Positions 1 to 8,538 of a DNA stretch of 64,000 bases are shown here, piece after piece. Under the pieces are notes generated by a model. The model ran no database searches. It had not been told where the DNA came from and saw only the letters and a program-made list of their open reading frames with translations. A program made the translations under genes and the position numbers. Each line of letters begins with the position of its first letter. The stretch's first letter is position 1. The stretch comes from Novosphingobium sp. 32-60-15 (GTDB taxonomy: Bacteria > Pseudomonadota > Alphaproteobacteria > Sphingomonadales > Sphingomonadaceae). The stretch is taken from NCBI RefSeq assembly GCF_002280675.1, contig NZ_NCEN01000013.1, positions 1 through 64,000 on the forward strand, given 5' to 3'.

Positions 1-1
1 G

Positions 2-286
2 ACCCTGCTCGATGCAGGCGCTCAAGTCGTCGCCTATGACCCCGAAGGTATGGAAGCGGCCGCCGCGATCCTGCCGGGCGTGACGATGGTCGAAAACACC
101 TATGACGCAATCGAAGGGGCTGATGCGGTCGTCCTCGTCACTGAATGGGACGCCTTCCGCGCGCTCGATTTCAACCGCGTCAAACGTCTGGTCAAAGCCC
201 CGGTCATCGTCGACTTGCGCAACGTCTACGATCCCGCCGAACTGCGCGCGGCAGGGTTTGCATACACCAGCGTCGGGCGGCCCTGA
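2..286 (+). CDS. ugd: UDP-glucose 6-dehydrogenase, C-terminal fragment (cut by window edge)
   Basis: The reading frame is open from base 2 and ends in TGA. It gives about 94 residues of the C-terminal NAD/UDP-binding domain of UDP-glucose dehydrogenase. Recognisable parts are VVAYDP near the start, the VLVTEWDAFR stretch and the terminal VIVDLRNVYDP stretch. The enzyme oxidises UDP-glucose to UDP-glucuronate, a precursor for acidic capsule or exopolysaccharide, which fits the polysaccharide genes further along. The start and the catalytic Cys lie outside the window. A large inverted repeat follows the stop within 10 bases. Confidence 0.9.
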   Translation, partial: TLLDAGAQVVAYDPEGMEAAAAILPGVTMVENTYDAIEGADAVVLVTEWDAFRALDFNRVKRLVKAPVIVDLRNVYDPAELRAAGFAYTSVGRP

Positions 287-292
287 GGCGAA

Positions 293-400
293 GAAGCCTC
301 ACCCCGGATCAGGTCCGGGGCGACGACAATGTAATGAACTTCAGTTCCACGACAAAATCCCTAAACGTCGGCCCGGACCTGATCCGGGCTGAGGCTTTTT
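293..400. repeat. REP-like inverted repeat, family A (downstream of ugd)
   Basis: Two near-identical arms of about 34 bases face each other. The left arm (293-327) carries GGATCAGGTCC and the right arm (366-400) carries GGACCTGATCC, and a shared GAAGCCTCA/TGAGGCTT edge extends the match. The loop is about 38 bases. The right arm ends in a T-run (tttttc), so the hairpin could also end ugd transcription. Repeats built on a CCGGACCTGATCCGG core are common between genes in sphingomonads. Confidence 0.75.
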
Positions 401-424
401 CTTGTCGCAGGCGCTGAAAATCAG

Positions 425-745
425 TTTCGCGCAGAGGCCGCAGAGAACGCAGAGACTACGCGCGCGCAGATGCGGCATTTCTGCCCCATCACGCCCCATT
501 TCCCGTGACAATAATCCCGCTCACGGACTGCTTGCATACTTTCGTCATGCTGAACTTGTTTCAGCATCCATTCCTCCTCACGAACCGCCGTGTGTTTGGA
601 TGGATGGACCCTGAAACAAGTTCAGAGTGATGAAAGACGGGCAACGCATGCAAACGGGACAACCGCCTGACCAGCTCAGCATGACGAGAATTGGACTGCA
701 CGGTGCAGTTACGCTCCCGGCGTCCTCCGCGTCCTCTGCGCGAAA
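425..745. repeat. Nested REP-like repeats (families B and D); no gene seen from 287 to 768
   Basis: An outer pair of perfect 13-base inverted arms (TTTCGCGCAGAGG at 425-437, its complement at 733-745) encloses a family B pair. The B arms (about 543-572 and 602-633) carry TGAACTTGTTTCAG and its complement. A third, diverged B-like half (CAGCTCAGCATGACGAG) lies near 670-690. I see no convincing gene in this interval; the open frames here are repeat-derived. Confidence 0.7.
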
Positions 746-768
746 TCAATAATGCCCCACCCGATCCC

Positions 769-1041
769 TCAGGCCGGGCTTGCTTCCACCGCCTGCTGGT
801 CGGCTTCACCGCCCTCCGGCGGACGTTTTGTCCCCCAGTGAACCGAACTCCACACACGTTCGTGAAAATAATACAGGCCGATTTTGGTGATCACCTCGGT
901 CCCTGCAATCGCGCCTGCTTTGGCCGGGCTGCCGGTAAACAGCCAGCCAAGCAGGAACGTATCGATGCTGCCAAGCGTACGCCAGCTGATCGCTTTGACG
1001 ATTGACCGGCTGTGCGCTTCGTGCCCGCGAAACAGGATCAT
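769..1041 (-). CDS. DUF2061 family small membrane protein
   Basis: The 90-residue product matches the DUF2061 family, predicted inner-membrane proteins of about 70-90 residues. The family pattern is visible: SIVKAISWRTLGSIDTFLLGWL, a first hydrophobic segment, and then the signature EVITKIGLYYFHERVW. The function is unknown. In many alphaproteobacteria the gene lies beside or within sulfate-assimilation operons. Here it is the next gene on the same strand after cysNC, separated from it by the MITE-like element. The C-terminal 20 or so residues are Glu/Pro-rich and not conserved in the family. ATG start at 1041. Confidence 0.8.
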   Translation of the reverse strand: MILFRGHEAHSRSIVKAISWRTLGSIDTFLLGWLFTGSPAKAGAIAGTEVITKIGLYYFHERVWSSVHWGTKRPPEGGEADQQAVEASPA

Positions 1042-1079
1042 TCAGACATTCCCCCCAAAGCCCGGTTGCCCCAAGCGCT

Positions 1080-1350
1080 TAGAGCCAGATGACGTTAGAC
1101 TGTACCGCCGGGATTGCGTCAGGAAGCTCCTTGGCAAGGAGCGTTGCGCAGGTCGGGCTGGTTGCCCGGACAAGCAACGCGACGCTGTCCGAGGGGCTTC
1201 CTGACGCAACCGCAAAGCGGCGGGCCGCTTTTGGCCCATCACAGCGTCTCTCGTCGGTCACTATGCAACAACATGGCTCCCTCCTCGTTCCTCCTGCTGG
1301 GCCAAAATCGGCTCCGTCACGGCGGTGCAATCTAACGTCATCTGGCTCTA
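1080..1350. mobile_element. MITE-like element, copy 1 (271 bp including flanking TA)
   Basis: The element is bounded by terminal inverted repeats of at least 16 bases, GAGCCAGATGACGTTAGA at the left and its complement at the right. Each end is flanked by the dinucleotide TA (1080-1081 and 1349-1350), the target duplication made by IS630/mariner-type transposases. Subterminal arms (GTCAGGAAGC near 1119 and its complement near 1195) form an internal hairpin. There is no transposase frame, so it would be non-autonomous. A second, inverted copy lies at 27896-28130 with a highly similar interior and about 36 bases deleted. The right-hand TA is part of the cysNC stop codon. Confidence 0.8.
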
Positions 1351-3261
1351 GCCCAACAGCAGATTGACGATGCGCTCTGCCGCTGCTTCGGGCGTTTCGC
1401 GAGTGGTGTCTACCCGAATTTCAGGGGACTGTGGCGCTTCATAGGGGCTGTCGATCCCGGTGAAGTTCTTGAGCTGTCCAGCGCGCGCCTTTTTATAAAG
1501 GCCCTTCACGTCGCGGCGTTCGGCTTCTTCCAGCGGCGTGTCGATGAACACTTCATGGAATTCCCCTTCAACCAGAAGGTTGCGCACCATTTCACGTTCG
1601 GCGCGGAACGGGCTGATGAAGGCTGTCAGCACGATCAGACCGGCATCGGTCATCAGGCGCGCCACTTCGCCCACGCGGCGGATGTTCTCGATGCGGTCAG
1701 TCTCGGTAAAGCCCAGATCCTTGTTCAGGCCATGCCGCACATTGTCGCCATCCAGCAGGAAGGTGTGCTTGCCCAGCGCATGCAGCTTTTTCTCGACCAG
1801 ATTGGCGATGGTTGATTTGCCCGAACCCGACAGGCCGGTGAACCACAGCACCGCAGGCTTCTGGTTCTTCGATGCGGCATGGGCTTCGCGGCTGATGTCC
1901 AGCGCTTGCCAGTGTACGTTTTGCGCGCGGCGCAGGCTGAAGTTCAGCATGCCCGCAGCCACCGTGGCATTCGTGATCTTGTCGACCAGAACGAACCCGC
2001 CCAATGTGCGGCTTTGTGCGTATGGTTCGAACACAACCGGTTTGTCCGTGGCCAGTTCGGCCACACCAATCGCGTTCAATTCCAAAGTCTTGGCGGCCAG
2101 TTGCTCCATCGTGTTGACGTTCACGACATACTTCGGCGCTTGCACCGTGGCCGATACGGTTTGCGTGGCCAGCTTCAGCCAATAGGCGCGGCCCGGTATC
2201 ATCGCCTCGTCATTCAGCCACACGATGGTGGCTTCAAACTGGTCGGCGGCCTGCGGCGGATTGTCGGCCAGCGCAATTACGTCGCCGCGCGAACAATCAA
2301 CCTCGTCGGCAAAGCATACCGTCACCGATTGACCCGCAACCGCCTCTTCCAGATCCTGCCCCAGCGTTACCACGCGGGTGACAGTGCTGGTCTTGCCCGA
2401 AGGCAGCACGCGGATGGCATCGCCCGGCTTGACAGACCCTGTCGCGATCAGGCCGGAAAAACCCCGAAAATCAAGGTTCGGGCGGTTGACCCATTGTACC
2501 GGCATACGGAACGGCTTTTCGGCATCTTCCGATGACAGCACTTCAACCGTTTCCAGATGCTCGACCAATGTCGGCCCTGTATACCACGCCGTGTTGTCGG
2601 ACTTGGTGGTGATGTTGTCACCCTTGAAGCCCGAAATCGGCATCGCGGTGAAGCTGTCGATCCCGATGGAGCGGGCGAACTCGGTGTAATCCTTGACGAT
2701 TGCGTCAAACACCGACTGGTCATAGCCAACCAGGTCCATCTTGTTCACCGCCAGCACGATGTTCTTGATGCCGATCAGATGGCACAAATACGAATGGCGG
2801 CGGGTCTGCACCAACACGCCCTTGCGCGCGTCGATCAGGATGACCGCAAGATCGGCAGTCGATGCGCCGGTTACCATGTTGCGCGTATATTGTTCGTGGC
2901 CGGGGCAATCAGCCACGATGAACTTGCGCTTTTCGGTGTTGAAGAACCGGTAGGCCACGTCAATCGTGATGCCCTGTTCGCGTTCAGCGGCCAGACCATC
3001 GACCAGCAGGGCAAAATCGATGTCTTGGCCTTGCGTGCCAACCTTTTTCGAATCGCTCTCCAGCGCGGCCAGCTGATCTTCGAAGATCATCTTCGAATCA
3101 TACAACAAGCGCCCGATCAGCGTCGATTTGCCATCGTCCACCGATCCGCACGTGATAAATCGCAGCATCGTCTTGTGCTGGTGCTGGTCAAGATAGGCGT
3201 CGATGTCCTCGGCGATGAGGGACTCGGTGACGTAGATGGGATCGGTAGTAGAATGAGACAT
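1348..3261 (-). CDS. cysNC: Bifunctional sulfate adenylyltransferase large subunit / adenylylsulfate kinase
   Basis: The 637-residue fusion has an N-terminal EF-Tu-like GTPase (CysN), with P-loop GSVDDGKST at residues 39-47, the DCPGHEQY G3 motif and the NKMD G4 motif. It ends in an APS kinase domain (CysC) from about residue 465, with P-loop GLSGSGKST and the DGDNVRHGL motif. With CysD it makes APS from sulfate and ATP and then phosphorylates it to PAPS. I chose ATG at 3261 because GGAG lies six bases upstream; an in-frame ATG at 3276 falls inside a REP repeat. cysD is immediately upstream on the same strand. The stop codon TAG is formed with the edge of the MITE-like element. Confidence 0.95.
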   Translation of the reverse strand: MSHSTTDPIYVTESLIAEDIDAYLDQHQHKTMLRFITCGSVDDGKSTLIGRLLYDSKMIFEDQLAALESDSKKVGTQGQDIDFALLVDGLAAEREQGITIDVAYRFFNTEKRKFIVADCPGHEQYTRNMVTGASTADLAVILIDARKGVLVQTRRHSYLCHLIGIKNIVLAVNKMDLVGYDQSVFDAIVKDYTEFARSIGIDSFTAMPISGFKGDNITTKSDNTAWYTGPTLVEHLETVEVLSSEDAEKPFRMPVQWVNRPNLDFRGFSGLIATGSVKPGDAIRVLPSGKTSTVTRVVTLGQDLEEAVAGQSVTVCFADEVDCSRGDVIALADNPPQAADQFEATIVWLNDEAMIPGRAYWLKLATQTVSATVQAPKYVVNVNTMEQLAAKTLELNAIGVAELATDKPVVFEPYAQSRTLGGFVLVDKITNATVAAGMLNFSLRRAQNVHWQALDISREAHAASKNQKPAVLWFTGLSGSGKSTIANLVEKKLHALGKHTFLLDGDNVRHGLNKDLGFTETDRIENIRRVGEVARLMTDAGLIVLTAFISPFRAEREMVRNLLVEGEFHEVFIDTPLEEAERRDVKGLYKKARAGQLKNFTGIDSPYEAPQSPEIRVDTTRETPEAAAERIVNLLLG

Positions 3262-3270
3262 ATGACACTC

Positions 3271-3364
3271 CGTCATGCTGAACTTGTTTCAGCATCCATC
3301 ACGCGAAACGGCGATGGTGGTGCAGGAGGAAAAATGGACCCTGAAACAAGTTCAGGGTGACGAT
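3271..3364. repeat. REP-like inverted repeat, family B, between cysD and cysNC
   Basis: The left arm (about 3271-3301, with TGCTGAACTTGTTTCAGCA) and right arm (about 3333-3362, with CCTGAAACAAGTTCAGGG) are inverted copies of the family B repeat also seen at 543-633. The element fills most of the cysD-cysNC gap and would form a hairpin in the operon mRNA just upstream of the cysNC ribosome-binding site. Confidence 0.75.
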
Positions 3365-3388
3365 GCATTAAAGCGCTCGGTGGGCTTC

Positions 3389-4297
3389 CTAGAAGTACCC
3401 TTGCTGCTTCTTTACTTCCATGCCCGCACCGCCAGCATCCTTGTCAATCGCGCGGCCCTGGCGTTCGCTGGTGGTCGTCAGCAGCGTTTCCTGAATCACC
3501 TCGGGCAATGTCTTGGCGGTGCTTTCGACCGCGCCGGTCAGCGGGTAACATCCCAGTGTGCGGAAGCGGATTGAACGCATGACCGGCTCTTCCCCCGGCA
3601 ACAGCGGGAAGCGGTCATCATCAACCATCAGCAACATGCCATCGCGCTCAACCGTCGGGCGTTCATCCGCAAGATACAGCGGGACAATCGGCACGTCATT
3701 CAGGTGGATGTACTGCCAGATATCCAACTCGGTCCAGTTGCTGATCGGGAACACGCGGATCGATTCGCCCTTGTTCTTGCGGGCGTTGTAAAGGTTCCAC
3801 AATTCGGGGCGCTGGTTCTTGGGGTCCCAGCCGTGGCTGGCGGTGCGGAATGAAAAGATGCGCTCTTTGGCGCGGCTCTTTTCCTCGTCGCGCCGCGCGC
3901 CGCCAAAGGCCGCGTCAAAGCCATATTTGTCGAGCGCCTGCTTCAGCCCTTCGGTCTTCCACATATCGGTGTGCAGCGCGCCGTGATCGAACGGGTTGAT
4001 GCCGCGTTCGGCAGCTTCGGGGTTTTGATAGACCAGCAATTCCATGCCGCTATCGGCAGCCATCTGATCGCGCAGCTTGTACATTTCCTGAAACTTCCAC
4101 GTCGTGTCGACATGGAGCAGCGGGAAGGGCGGCGGTGAGGGGTAGAAAGCCTTGCGCGCAAGGTGCAGCATCACCGCGCTGTCCTTGCCGACAGAATAGA
4201 GCATGACCGGATTTTCAGCCTCGGCCACAACCTCGCGCATGATGTGTATTGCCTCTGATTCAAGGCGTTGCAGATGGGTAAGAGTGGCATTGGTCAT
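3389..4297 (-). CDS. cysD: Sulfate adenylyltransferase subunit 2 (small subunit)
   Basis: At 302 residues the protein has the usual CysD length. It carries the PP-loop of the ATP pyrophosphatase fold, SVGKDS at residues 35-40, and the family stretches [19 protein letters not shown] and [11 protein letters not shown]. It catalyses adenylation of sulfate to APS, powered by GTP hydrolysis in CysN. It begins the cysD-cysNC operon. A 9-base perfect inverted repeat lies about 22 bases upstream of the start and may be an operator. Confidence 0.95.
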   Translation of the reverse strand: MTNATLTHLQRLESEAIHIMREVVAEAENPVMLYSVGKDSAVMLHLARKAFYPSPPPFPLLHVDTTWKFQEMYKLRDQMAADSGMELLVYQNPEAAERGINPFDHGALHTDMWKTEGLKQALDKYGFDAAFGGARRDEEKSRAKERIFSFRTASHGWDPKNQRPELWNLYNARKNKGESIRVFPISNWTELDIWQYIHLNDVPIVPLYLADERPTVERDGMLLMVDDDRFPLLPGEEPVMRSIRFRTLGCYPLTGAVESTAKTLPEVIQETLLTTTSERQGRAIDKDAGGAGMEVKKQQGYF

Positions 4298-4318
4298 GGG
4301 CTGGCTTCCGCTCCGCTA

Positions 4319-4342
4319 TTGCGCGAACGGTCATTCGCGCAA
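4319..4342. promoter_or_regulatory. Palindrome upstream of cysD, possible operator
   Basis: TTGCGCGAA and its exact complement TTCGCGCAA are separated by six bases, between the divergent cysD and RNase D-like genes and 22 bases from the cysD start. Position and symmetry suit a repressor or activator site, or a 5' UTR hairpin. I cannot name the factor. Confidence 0.4.
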
Positions 4343-4474
4343 CGGCGCTGGCGCTTATGCTCCCATTTGGGGGCCAGTTGACTTTGGCACACATTATGAA
4401 GGTTAACGCATGCATGTGCTTCATCAACATACTCAACGCTTGCGGCCCAACCGGCGAACGCCTAAGCGCAAGGA

Positions 4475-5092
4475 ATGGCCGTATATCTGCATGAAAATGA
4501 CCTTCCCGCTGGCGTTTTGGCGCCGGGACCGGTCGCCGTCGACACCGAGACCATGGGGCTCATCACCCCGCGTGATCGTTTGTGCCTTGTCCAGATTTCG
4601 GACGGTTTGGGAGACGAACATCTCGTCCGCTTTGCGCCGGGCAACGATTTTGCCGCGCCGAATCTGAAGGCCGTGCTGGCCGATCCTGCGCGGCTGAAGC
4701 TTTATCACTTCGCGCGATTCGATCTTGCGGCGGTGGAACATTACCTCGGCGTTGTCGCAGCGCCGGTCTTCTGCACGAAGATCGCGTCAAAGCTGGTGCG
4801 GACCTATACCGACCGCCACGGGTTGAAGGATCTGGTCCGCGAATTGCTGGGCAAGGAAATCTCCAAGCAGCAGCAATCAAGCGATTGGGGCGCTCCGGTC
4901 CTAAGCGATGCGCAGCAGGAATACGCAGCGTCCGACGTGCGGCACCTCCATGCGATGCACACCATTCTGGTTGAACGCCTTGAGCGGGAAGGCCGGACGG
5001 CGATGGCGCAGGCCTGTTTCGATTTCCTGCCCGTTCGCGCCCGCCTCGATCTGGCAGGCTGGGCCGAGAACGACATCTTCAGCCACGCGTAA
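4475..5092 (+). CDS. Ribonuclease D-like 3'-5' exonuclease
   Basis: The 205-residue protein is a single DEDDy exonuclease domain. The first acidic motif is DTETMGL with D23 and E25, and the third motif is EYAASDVRHLH with Y150 and D154. It lacks the HRDC domains of full-length E. coli RNase D (about 375 residues), as is common for short alphaproteobacterial homologues. It probably trims RNA 3' ends. The AAGGA stretch touches the ATG directly, so the start is supported more by the conserved MAVYLHENDLP beginning than by the ribosome site. It lies upstream of lptC on the same strand. Confidence 0.85.
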   Translation: MAVYLHENDLPAGVLAPGPVAVDTETMGLITPRDRLCLVQISDGLGDEHLVRFAPGNDFAAPNLKAVLADPARLKLYHFARFDLAAVEHYLGVVAAPVFCTKIASKLVRTYTDRHGLKDLVRELLGKEISKQQQSSDWGAPVLSDAQQEYAASDVRHLHAMHTILVERLEREGRTAMAQACFDFLPVRARLDLAGWAENDIFSHA

Positions 5093-5116
5093 TGTGCATG
5101 GTATAAAGCTGTAACG

Positions 5117-5761
5117 ATGACCGTGCAGGCCGACATTATCCGTTCCAAACGCCGGGGCTTTGCTGCGCCCGGTGGCTTTCATGATCGGTTGGTGCATTTT
5201 CTGGCGCGAGCACTGCCTGCGGCTGTCGGGGCAATGCTGGCAGTCATGATCATCTCGCCTCTATCGCCGCGCGGAGAGATCAGCTTCCTGCTGGATCGCC
5301 GCAAAGTGGCCGTCCTCGAAGATCGCATGAAAGTTTCCAGCGCGATGTATCGCGGGCAGGATGATGAAGGGCGCAGCTTTTCGATAACCGCCGGATCAGC
5401 CGTGCAGCGTACGCAAACCGTACCCACTATCGAACTTGATCAATTGACGGCCCGGATATTGCTTGACGATGGTCCGGCGCTGCTGACCGCGGGCAAGGGC
5501 GCCTATGATTTCGGCAAGGAAATCGTCGATATTGTCGGGCCGATCAATTTTCAAACCGCCGATGGTTACCGGATGACCGCAACCAACGTTGACATTGACC
5601 TCGGCCGCAAGCTGCTCAAAAGCCGGGGCCCGGTTGAAGGACGCATTCCGGCTGGCACATTCTCGGCCGACACGATAAGCGCAGACCTGTCGGAGCGGTC
5701 GGTTACGCTGCAAGGGAACGCCCGCCTTCGTATGGTGCCGGACAGGATGAAAATGCCATGA
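5117..5761 (+). CDS. lptC: LPS export ABC transporter periplasmic protein LptC
   Basis: The 214-residue protein has one N-terminal membrane anchor (about residues 30-50, LPAAVGAMLAVMIISPL). A periplasmic beta-jellyroll of the LptC/DUF1239 type follows, with segments such as ADTISADLSERSVTLQGNA near the C-terminus. LptC links the inner-membrane LptB2FG extractor to LptA in the bridge carrying lipopolysaccharide to the outer membrane. The stop overlaps the ATG of lptA by four bases, so the two are translationally coupled. An lptB gene, often next, is absent here. Confidence 0.85.
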   Translation: MTVQADIIRSKRRGFAAPGGFHDRLVHFLARALPAAVGAMLAVMIISPLSPRGEISFLLDRRKVAVLEDRMKVSSAMYRGQDDEGRSFSITAGSAVQRTQTVPTIELDQLTARILLDDGPALLTAGKGAYDFGKEIVDIVGPINFQTADGYRMTATNVDIDLGRKLLKSRGPVEGRIPAGTFSADTISADLSERSVTLQGNARLRMVPDRMKMP

Positions 5762-6309
5762 CCAAGTTCGAAATCATCCGCGCCGCCCGCCCTTGGCGTA
5801 TGGCGGCTTTGGGCTTTGCCGGATCAGCGGCATTGGTTGCAGGGGCGCAGCATTTGTCCGCACAAGGCATAGCCAATCATAACAGCAATGCGCCTGTCAA
5901 TTACATGGCTGACCGGATCGAAGTACAGGACAAAGCCAAGCGCGTGGTCCTGTCAGGCAACGTCGACATCTCGCAAACCGATCTGCGTTTGCGCGCTGCG
6001 CGAACGACGGTGGCCTATAGCGATGCAGGTGGCATCCAGATTGACCGGATCGATGCGACCGGCGGAGTGCAAGTCACCCGAGGCAATGAAAACGCGCGCG
6101 GTGATGTGGCGGTCTATGATTTTGACCGCAAGATCATCACGATGACAGGTAATGTGGCGCTGCGCCGGGGTGGGGATACGCTTAACGGCGGACGTCTGGT
6201 GATTGATCTCGATTCAGGCCTGTCGAGCGTTGATGGCCGGTCGGGCGCGGGTGCTGGCAGCGCCGGGGGCCGTGTTTCAGGCACCTTCAAAGTGCGCGAA
6301 CGCGACTAG
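5758..6309 (+). CDS. lptA: LPS transport protein LptA (OstA-like)
   Basis: The 183-residue protein has an N-terminal signal peptide (residues 1 to about 35, ending near HLSAQG). It then has the OstA/LptA fold pattern, including NYMADRIEVQDKAKRVVLSGNVDISQ and repeated beta strands. It is the periplasmic bridge protein carrying lipopolysaccharide from LptC to LptDE. The C-terminus is a Gly/Ser/Ala-rich tail (GRSGAGAGSAGGR). It follows lptC by an ATGA overlap and ends before convergent genes of the polysaccharide island. Confidence 0.88.
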   Translation: MTKFEIIRAARPWRMAALGFAGSAALVAGAQHLSAQGIANHNSNAPVNYMADRIEVQDKAKRVVLSGNVDISQTDLRLRAARTTVAYSDAGGIQIDRIDATGGVQVTRGNENARGDVAVYDFDRKIITMTGNVALRRGGDTLNGGRLVIDLDSGLSSVDGRSGAGAGSAGGRVSGTFKVRERD

Positions 6310-6316
6310 GGCCTCT

Positions 6317-7024
6317 TTACCGCGCGCAGGTCTTGCGCGCTTGTGTGATCATGGCCGCCTCGGCGTTCAACTTGCGCTGCGCGTATGCAGTCTCAATGCG
6401 TTGTAATATCCTGCAATTGAGATGAGCGCCTTGTGCCGCAGCCATGGCAATGGTCTCGGCCAAATCGCGTGGTGGCACCGCGTCGCTGTCATTTAGAAAC
6501 GCATTCGTCCACCGGCCATTGGTGCTCATCGTCGCGGCCATGGCTTTGCGGCCTTCGGGTGTCGCCAGCACTTTGGTCGTAGAGGCCGATAGCATCATCT
6601 GGTTTTCGCCGATGCCCCACAAAGCAGCCAAACGGCGCGAAGATTCTGCCATGTCGCCAGCATTGAACGCGATGCCGAACATAGATTGCTGTGCGATGGA
6701 ATCGCGCCAGCCGCGCCTTGCCGCAGTTTGCAGCAGCAGAAGCGCAGCATCATTGTCGCCGTTGCGCGCTTTGGCAATGGCGAGCAGGGACAAGTGTTCT
6801 GCCGGAATCGGGCGACGTTGCACCAAGAGTTCCGCCGCTTTCAAAGCCTCTGCGGGCTCTGCCGAGCGAACAGTTGCAATAACGTGTCGCGCCTGGGCAA
6901 AGCTGCGGAACATTGTGGGCACAATCGGTGCCAACATGGGCGTTCGTCGCGATTGCCTGTCAAGCTGCGCACCGCTGGCAACCAGGGCGAGGATGCCCAT
7001 GAGGCTGATCCAGACCATGCGCAT
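6317..7024 (-). CDS. Hypothetical exported or membrane-anchored helical repeat protein
   Basis: The 235-residue protein starts MRMVWISLMGILALVASGA, a signal peptide or single membrane anchor. An Ala/Leu-rich helical body follows, with TPR-like pairs such as PAEALKAAELLVQRRPIPAEHLS and DAALLLLQTAARRGW. Two cysteines lie near the C-terminus (CRI and TCAR). I do not recognise a named family. Its ATG overlaps the stop of the O-antigen ligase gene by one base (TGATG), so it is coupled to ligase translation and likely works with it at the envelope. The longer upstream frame lies inside the ligase gene and is not used. Confidence 0.6.
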   Translation of the reverse strand: MRMVWISLMGILALVASGAQLDRQSRRTPMLAPIVPTMFRSFAQARHVIATVRSAEPAEALKAAELLVQRRPIPAEHLSLLAIAKARNGDNDAALLLLQTAARRGWRDSIAQQSMFGIAFNAGDMAESSRRLAALWGIGENQMMLSASTTKVLATPEGRKAMAATMSTNGRWTNAFLNDSDAVPPRDLAETIAMAAAQGAHLNCRILQRIETAYAQRKLNAEAAMITQARKTCAR

Positions 7025-8367
7025 CACGCTGAAAGTGTCCCGTTGGCGGCGGCATCTGCTGATGTATCCTTGCGCTGGGGGATGATCAGCAAGAGCGCGA
7101 ATGCTGCGATGCAAAGCATGGTCTGATTGCGCAAGGGGAAATCCAGAAGCGACTGCAGAGCGATCGCGACGAGGATGCCGGTGCCGGCGATTGCGGGCCA
7201 CTGCTGCGGCGTAGCCAGAGCGCGCCATGCTGCAAAAATGATCCACAATGCCCAGCCAAAAGCCAATGCCATGCCAAGGGCACCGGCTTCGATTGCCAGT
7301 TCAAGGTAATCGTTATGCGCGCGTCCGGCCCGACGCGGGGATATGTACTCCAAAGACTCATCAACTTGGAATACTTCGTCAAATGTGCCCATTCCTGCGC
7401 CCAGAGGCCAGTATCGCTCGGCAGCGAAACGGCCATCCTCCCAAATCAAGGAGCGCTGCCCGTCGCCCTGCTCAAACCGGTCAGCGATTGTGCCTAGCCG
7501 TGTTTCACCCAGTAAAGGCGCGATGCTCAGCAAGATCACCCCGGCAAGTCCGGCCGCAAAGATTGCCCGTAATGTCATCGGCAATTTCTGCGGAACTGAG
7601 CTTTTATGCGCCGATATCGCTCTGATAATGGCGACGCCAGCTGGCAGAATGAGCAAGGCAATGCTGCTTCTGGACTGCGTAAGCACCACGCCCAAAGTCA
7701 GTAGAGTGGCCAGGAGAAGTCTGCTTAAGGTGCCGAGAGCGGAGCGTTTGATGGTTGGCAGTGCCGCCAGCAAAATCAGGCAGCAAACGAGAAAAAGTCC
7801 GGTGGAATTGCGGTTCGCGAACAGGCCGAACATCACTCCGGGCATTTTGTTTGCCGGATAAAGCAGACTTTGCCCATCACCGCCAAGCACTTCGACGATG
7901 CCAGGCACGAGATTGAGCAGCCCGAGGCCAACGATCAGACCCAGAACGCGGGTTCGATCCTGTTCATTCAGCGAGCAGCAGATGGCCAATATTGTGAAGG
8001 GTGCGATCAAGCTGATGAAAGCAACCAACGTGCGGGCTGGATTGACCGTAAATGGTGACCACCCCGGCCCGTCAGCAAAACTGTAGGCCTCGGCTACCAG
8101 TTGTCTACCGGGCAATGCAGACCAAATAGCCGGGGGAAGCGGGACAAGTTGCAACAGGGGTAATGCCAAAGTTGCGATGACAAGTGCGATGAATGCGCGC
8201 GGTGCCGCGGCGAGGAAATTGTGCACAGCATCATAGTTCAAGGCGAGGATCGTCAACGCGGCAAGCTGCACAGCGAGATTGGATAAGCCAAAGCCAGATC
8301 CGCCGCCGCCAAACAGAGCGGCTAGTATCAAAAGTATAGTTATTTGCCCAACTTTTGCTTTGGCCAT
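7024..8367 (-). CDS. O-antigen ligase / Wzy_C family membrane protein
   Basis: The 447-residue protein is a polytopic membrane protein with about 10-12 hydrophobic segments. It has the large periplasmic loop and Wzy_C pattern expected of O-antigen ligases: FGLFANRNSTGLFL, VLTQSRSS, and the late ISPRRAGRAHNDYLELAIEAG stretch containing the conserved His. Such proteins either attach polysaccharide to lipid A-core (WaaL) or polymerise repeat units (Wzy). Since a second Wzy-like protein is encoded at 20897-22222, this one is the better ligase candidate, but sequence alone does not settle it. Confidence 0.75.
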   Translation of the reverse strand: MAKAKVGQITILLILAALFGGGGSGFGLSNLAVQLAALTILALNYDAVHNFLAAAPRAFIALVIATLALPLLQLVPLPPAIWSALPGRQLVAEAYSFADGPGWSPFTVNPARTLVAFISLIAPFTILAICCSLNEQDRTRVLGLIVGLGLLNLVPGIVEVLGGDGQSLLYPANKMPGVMFGLFANRNSTGLFLVCCLILLAALPTIKRSALGTLSRLLLATLLTLGVVLTQSRSSIALLILPAGVAIIRAISAHKSSVPQKLPMTLRAIFAAGLAGVILLSIAPLLGETRLGTIADRFEQGDGQRSLIWEDGRFAAERYWPLGAGMGTFDEVFQVDESLEYISPRRAGRAHNDYLELAIEAGALGMALAFGWALWIIFAAWRALATPQQWPAIAGTGILVAIALQSLLDFPLRNQTMLCIAAFALLLIIPQRKDTSADAAANGTLSA

Positions 8368-8489
8368 AAAATCAAATGACAGTTGTTTGGCGACATCGTA
8401 AAATTTGTTCGCGGTGTGCTAACAACATTACTTACGCTGCTTCGGATTTTTGGTTTATGGTATCTATCTGATATAATGTCGACACAGAA

Positions 8490-8519
8490 AACCCGACCAC
8501 TTGCAAAAGTGGCCGGGTT
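8490..8519 (-). terminator. Rho-independent terminator after the small exported protein gene
   Basis: AACCCGACCAC and GTGGCCGGGTT form an 11-base stem with one mismatch and an 8-base loop. Read on the minus strand the stem is followed by TTTTC. It lies 20 bases beyond the stop of the 8539-8790 gene. Confidence 0.75.
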
Positions 8520-8538
8520 CAGAATTTTTCACAAAGGC

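Noticed and set aside
1538..2185. Long open frames on the plus strand opposite cysNC
   Set aside because: They are antisense shadows of a clear family protein in GC-rich DNA, with no ribosome sites and no recognisable domains.
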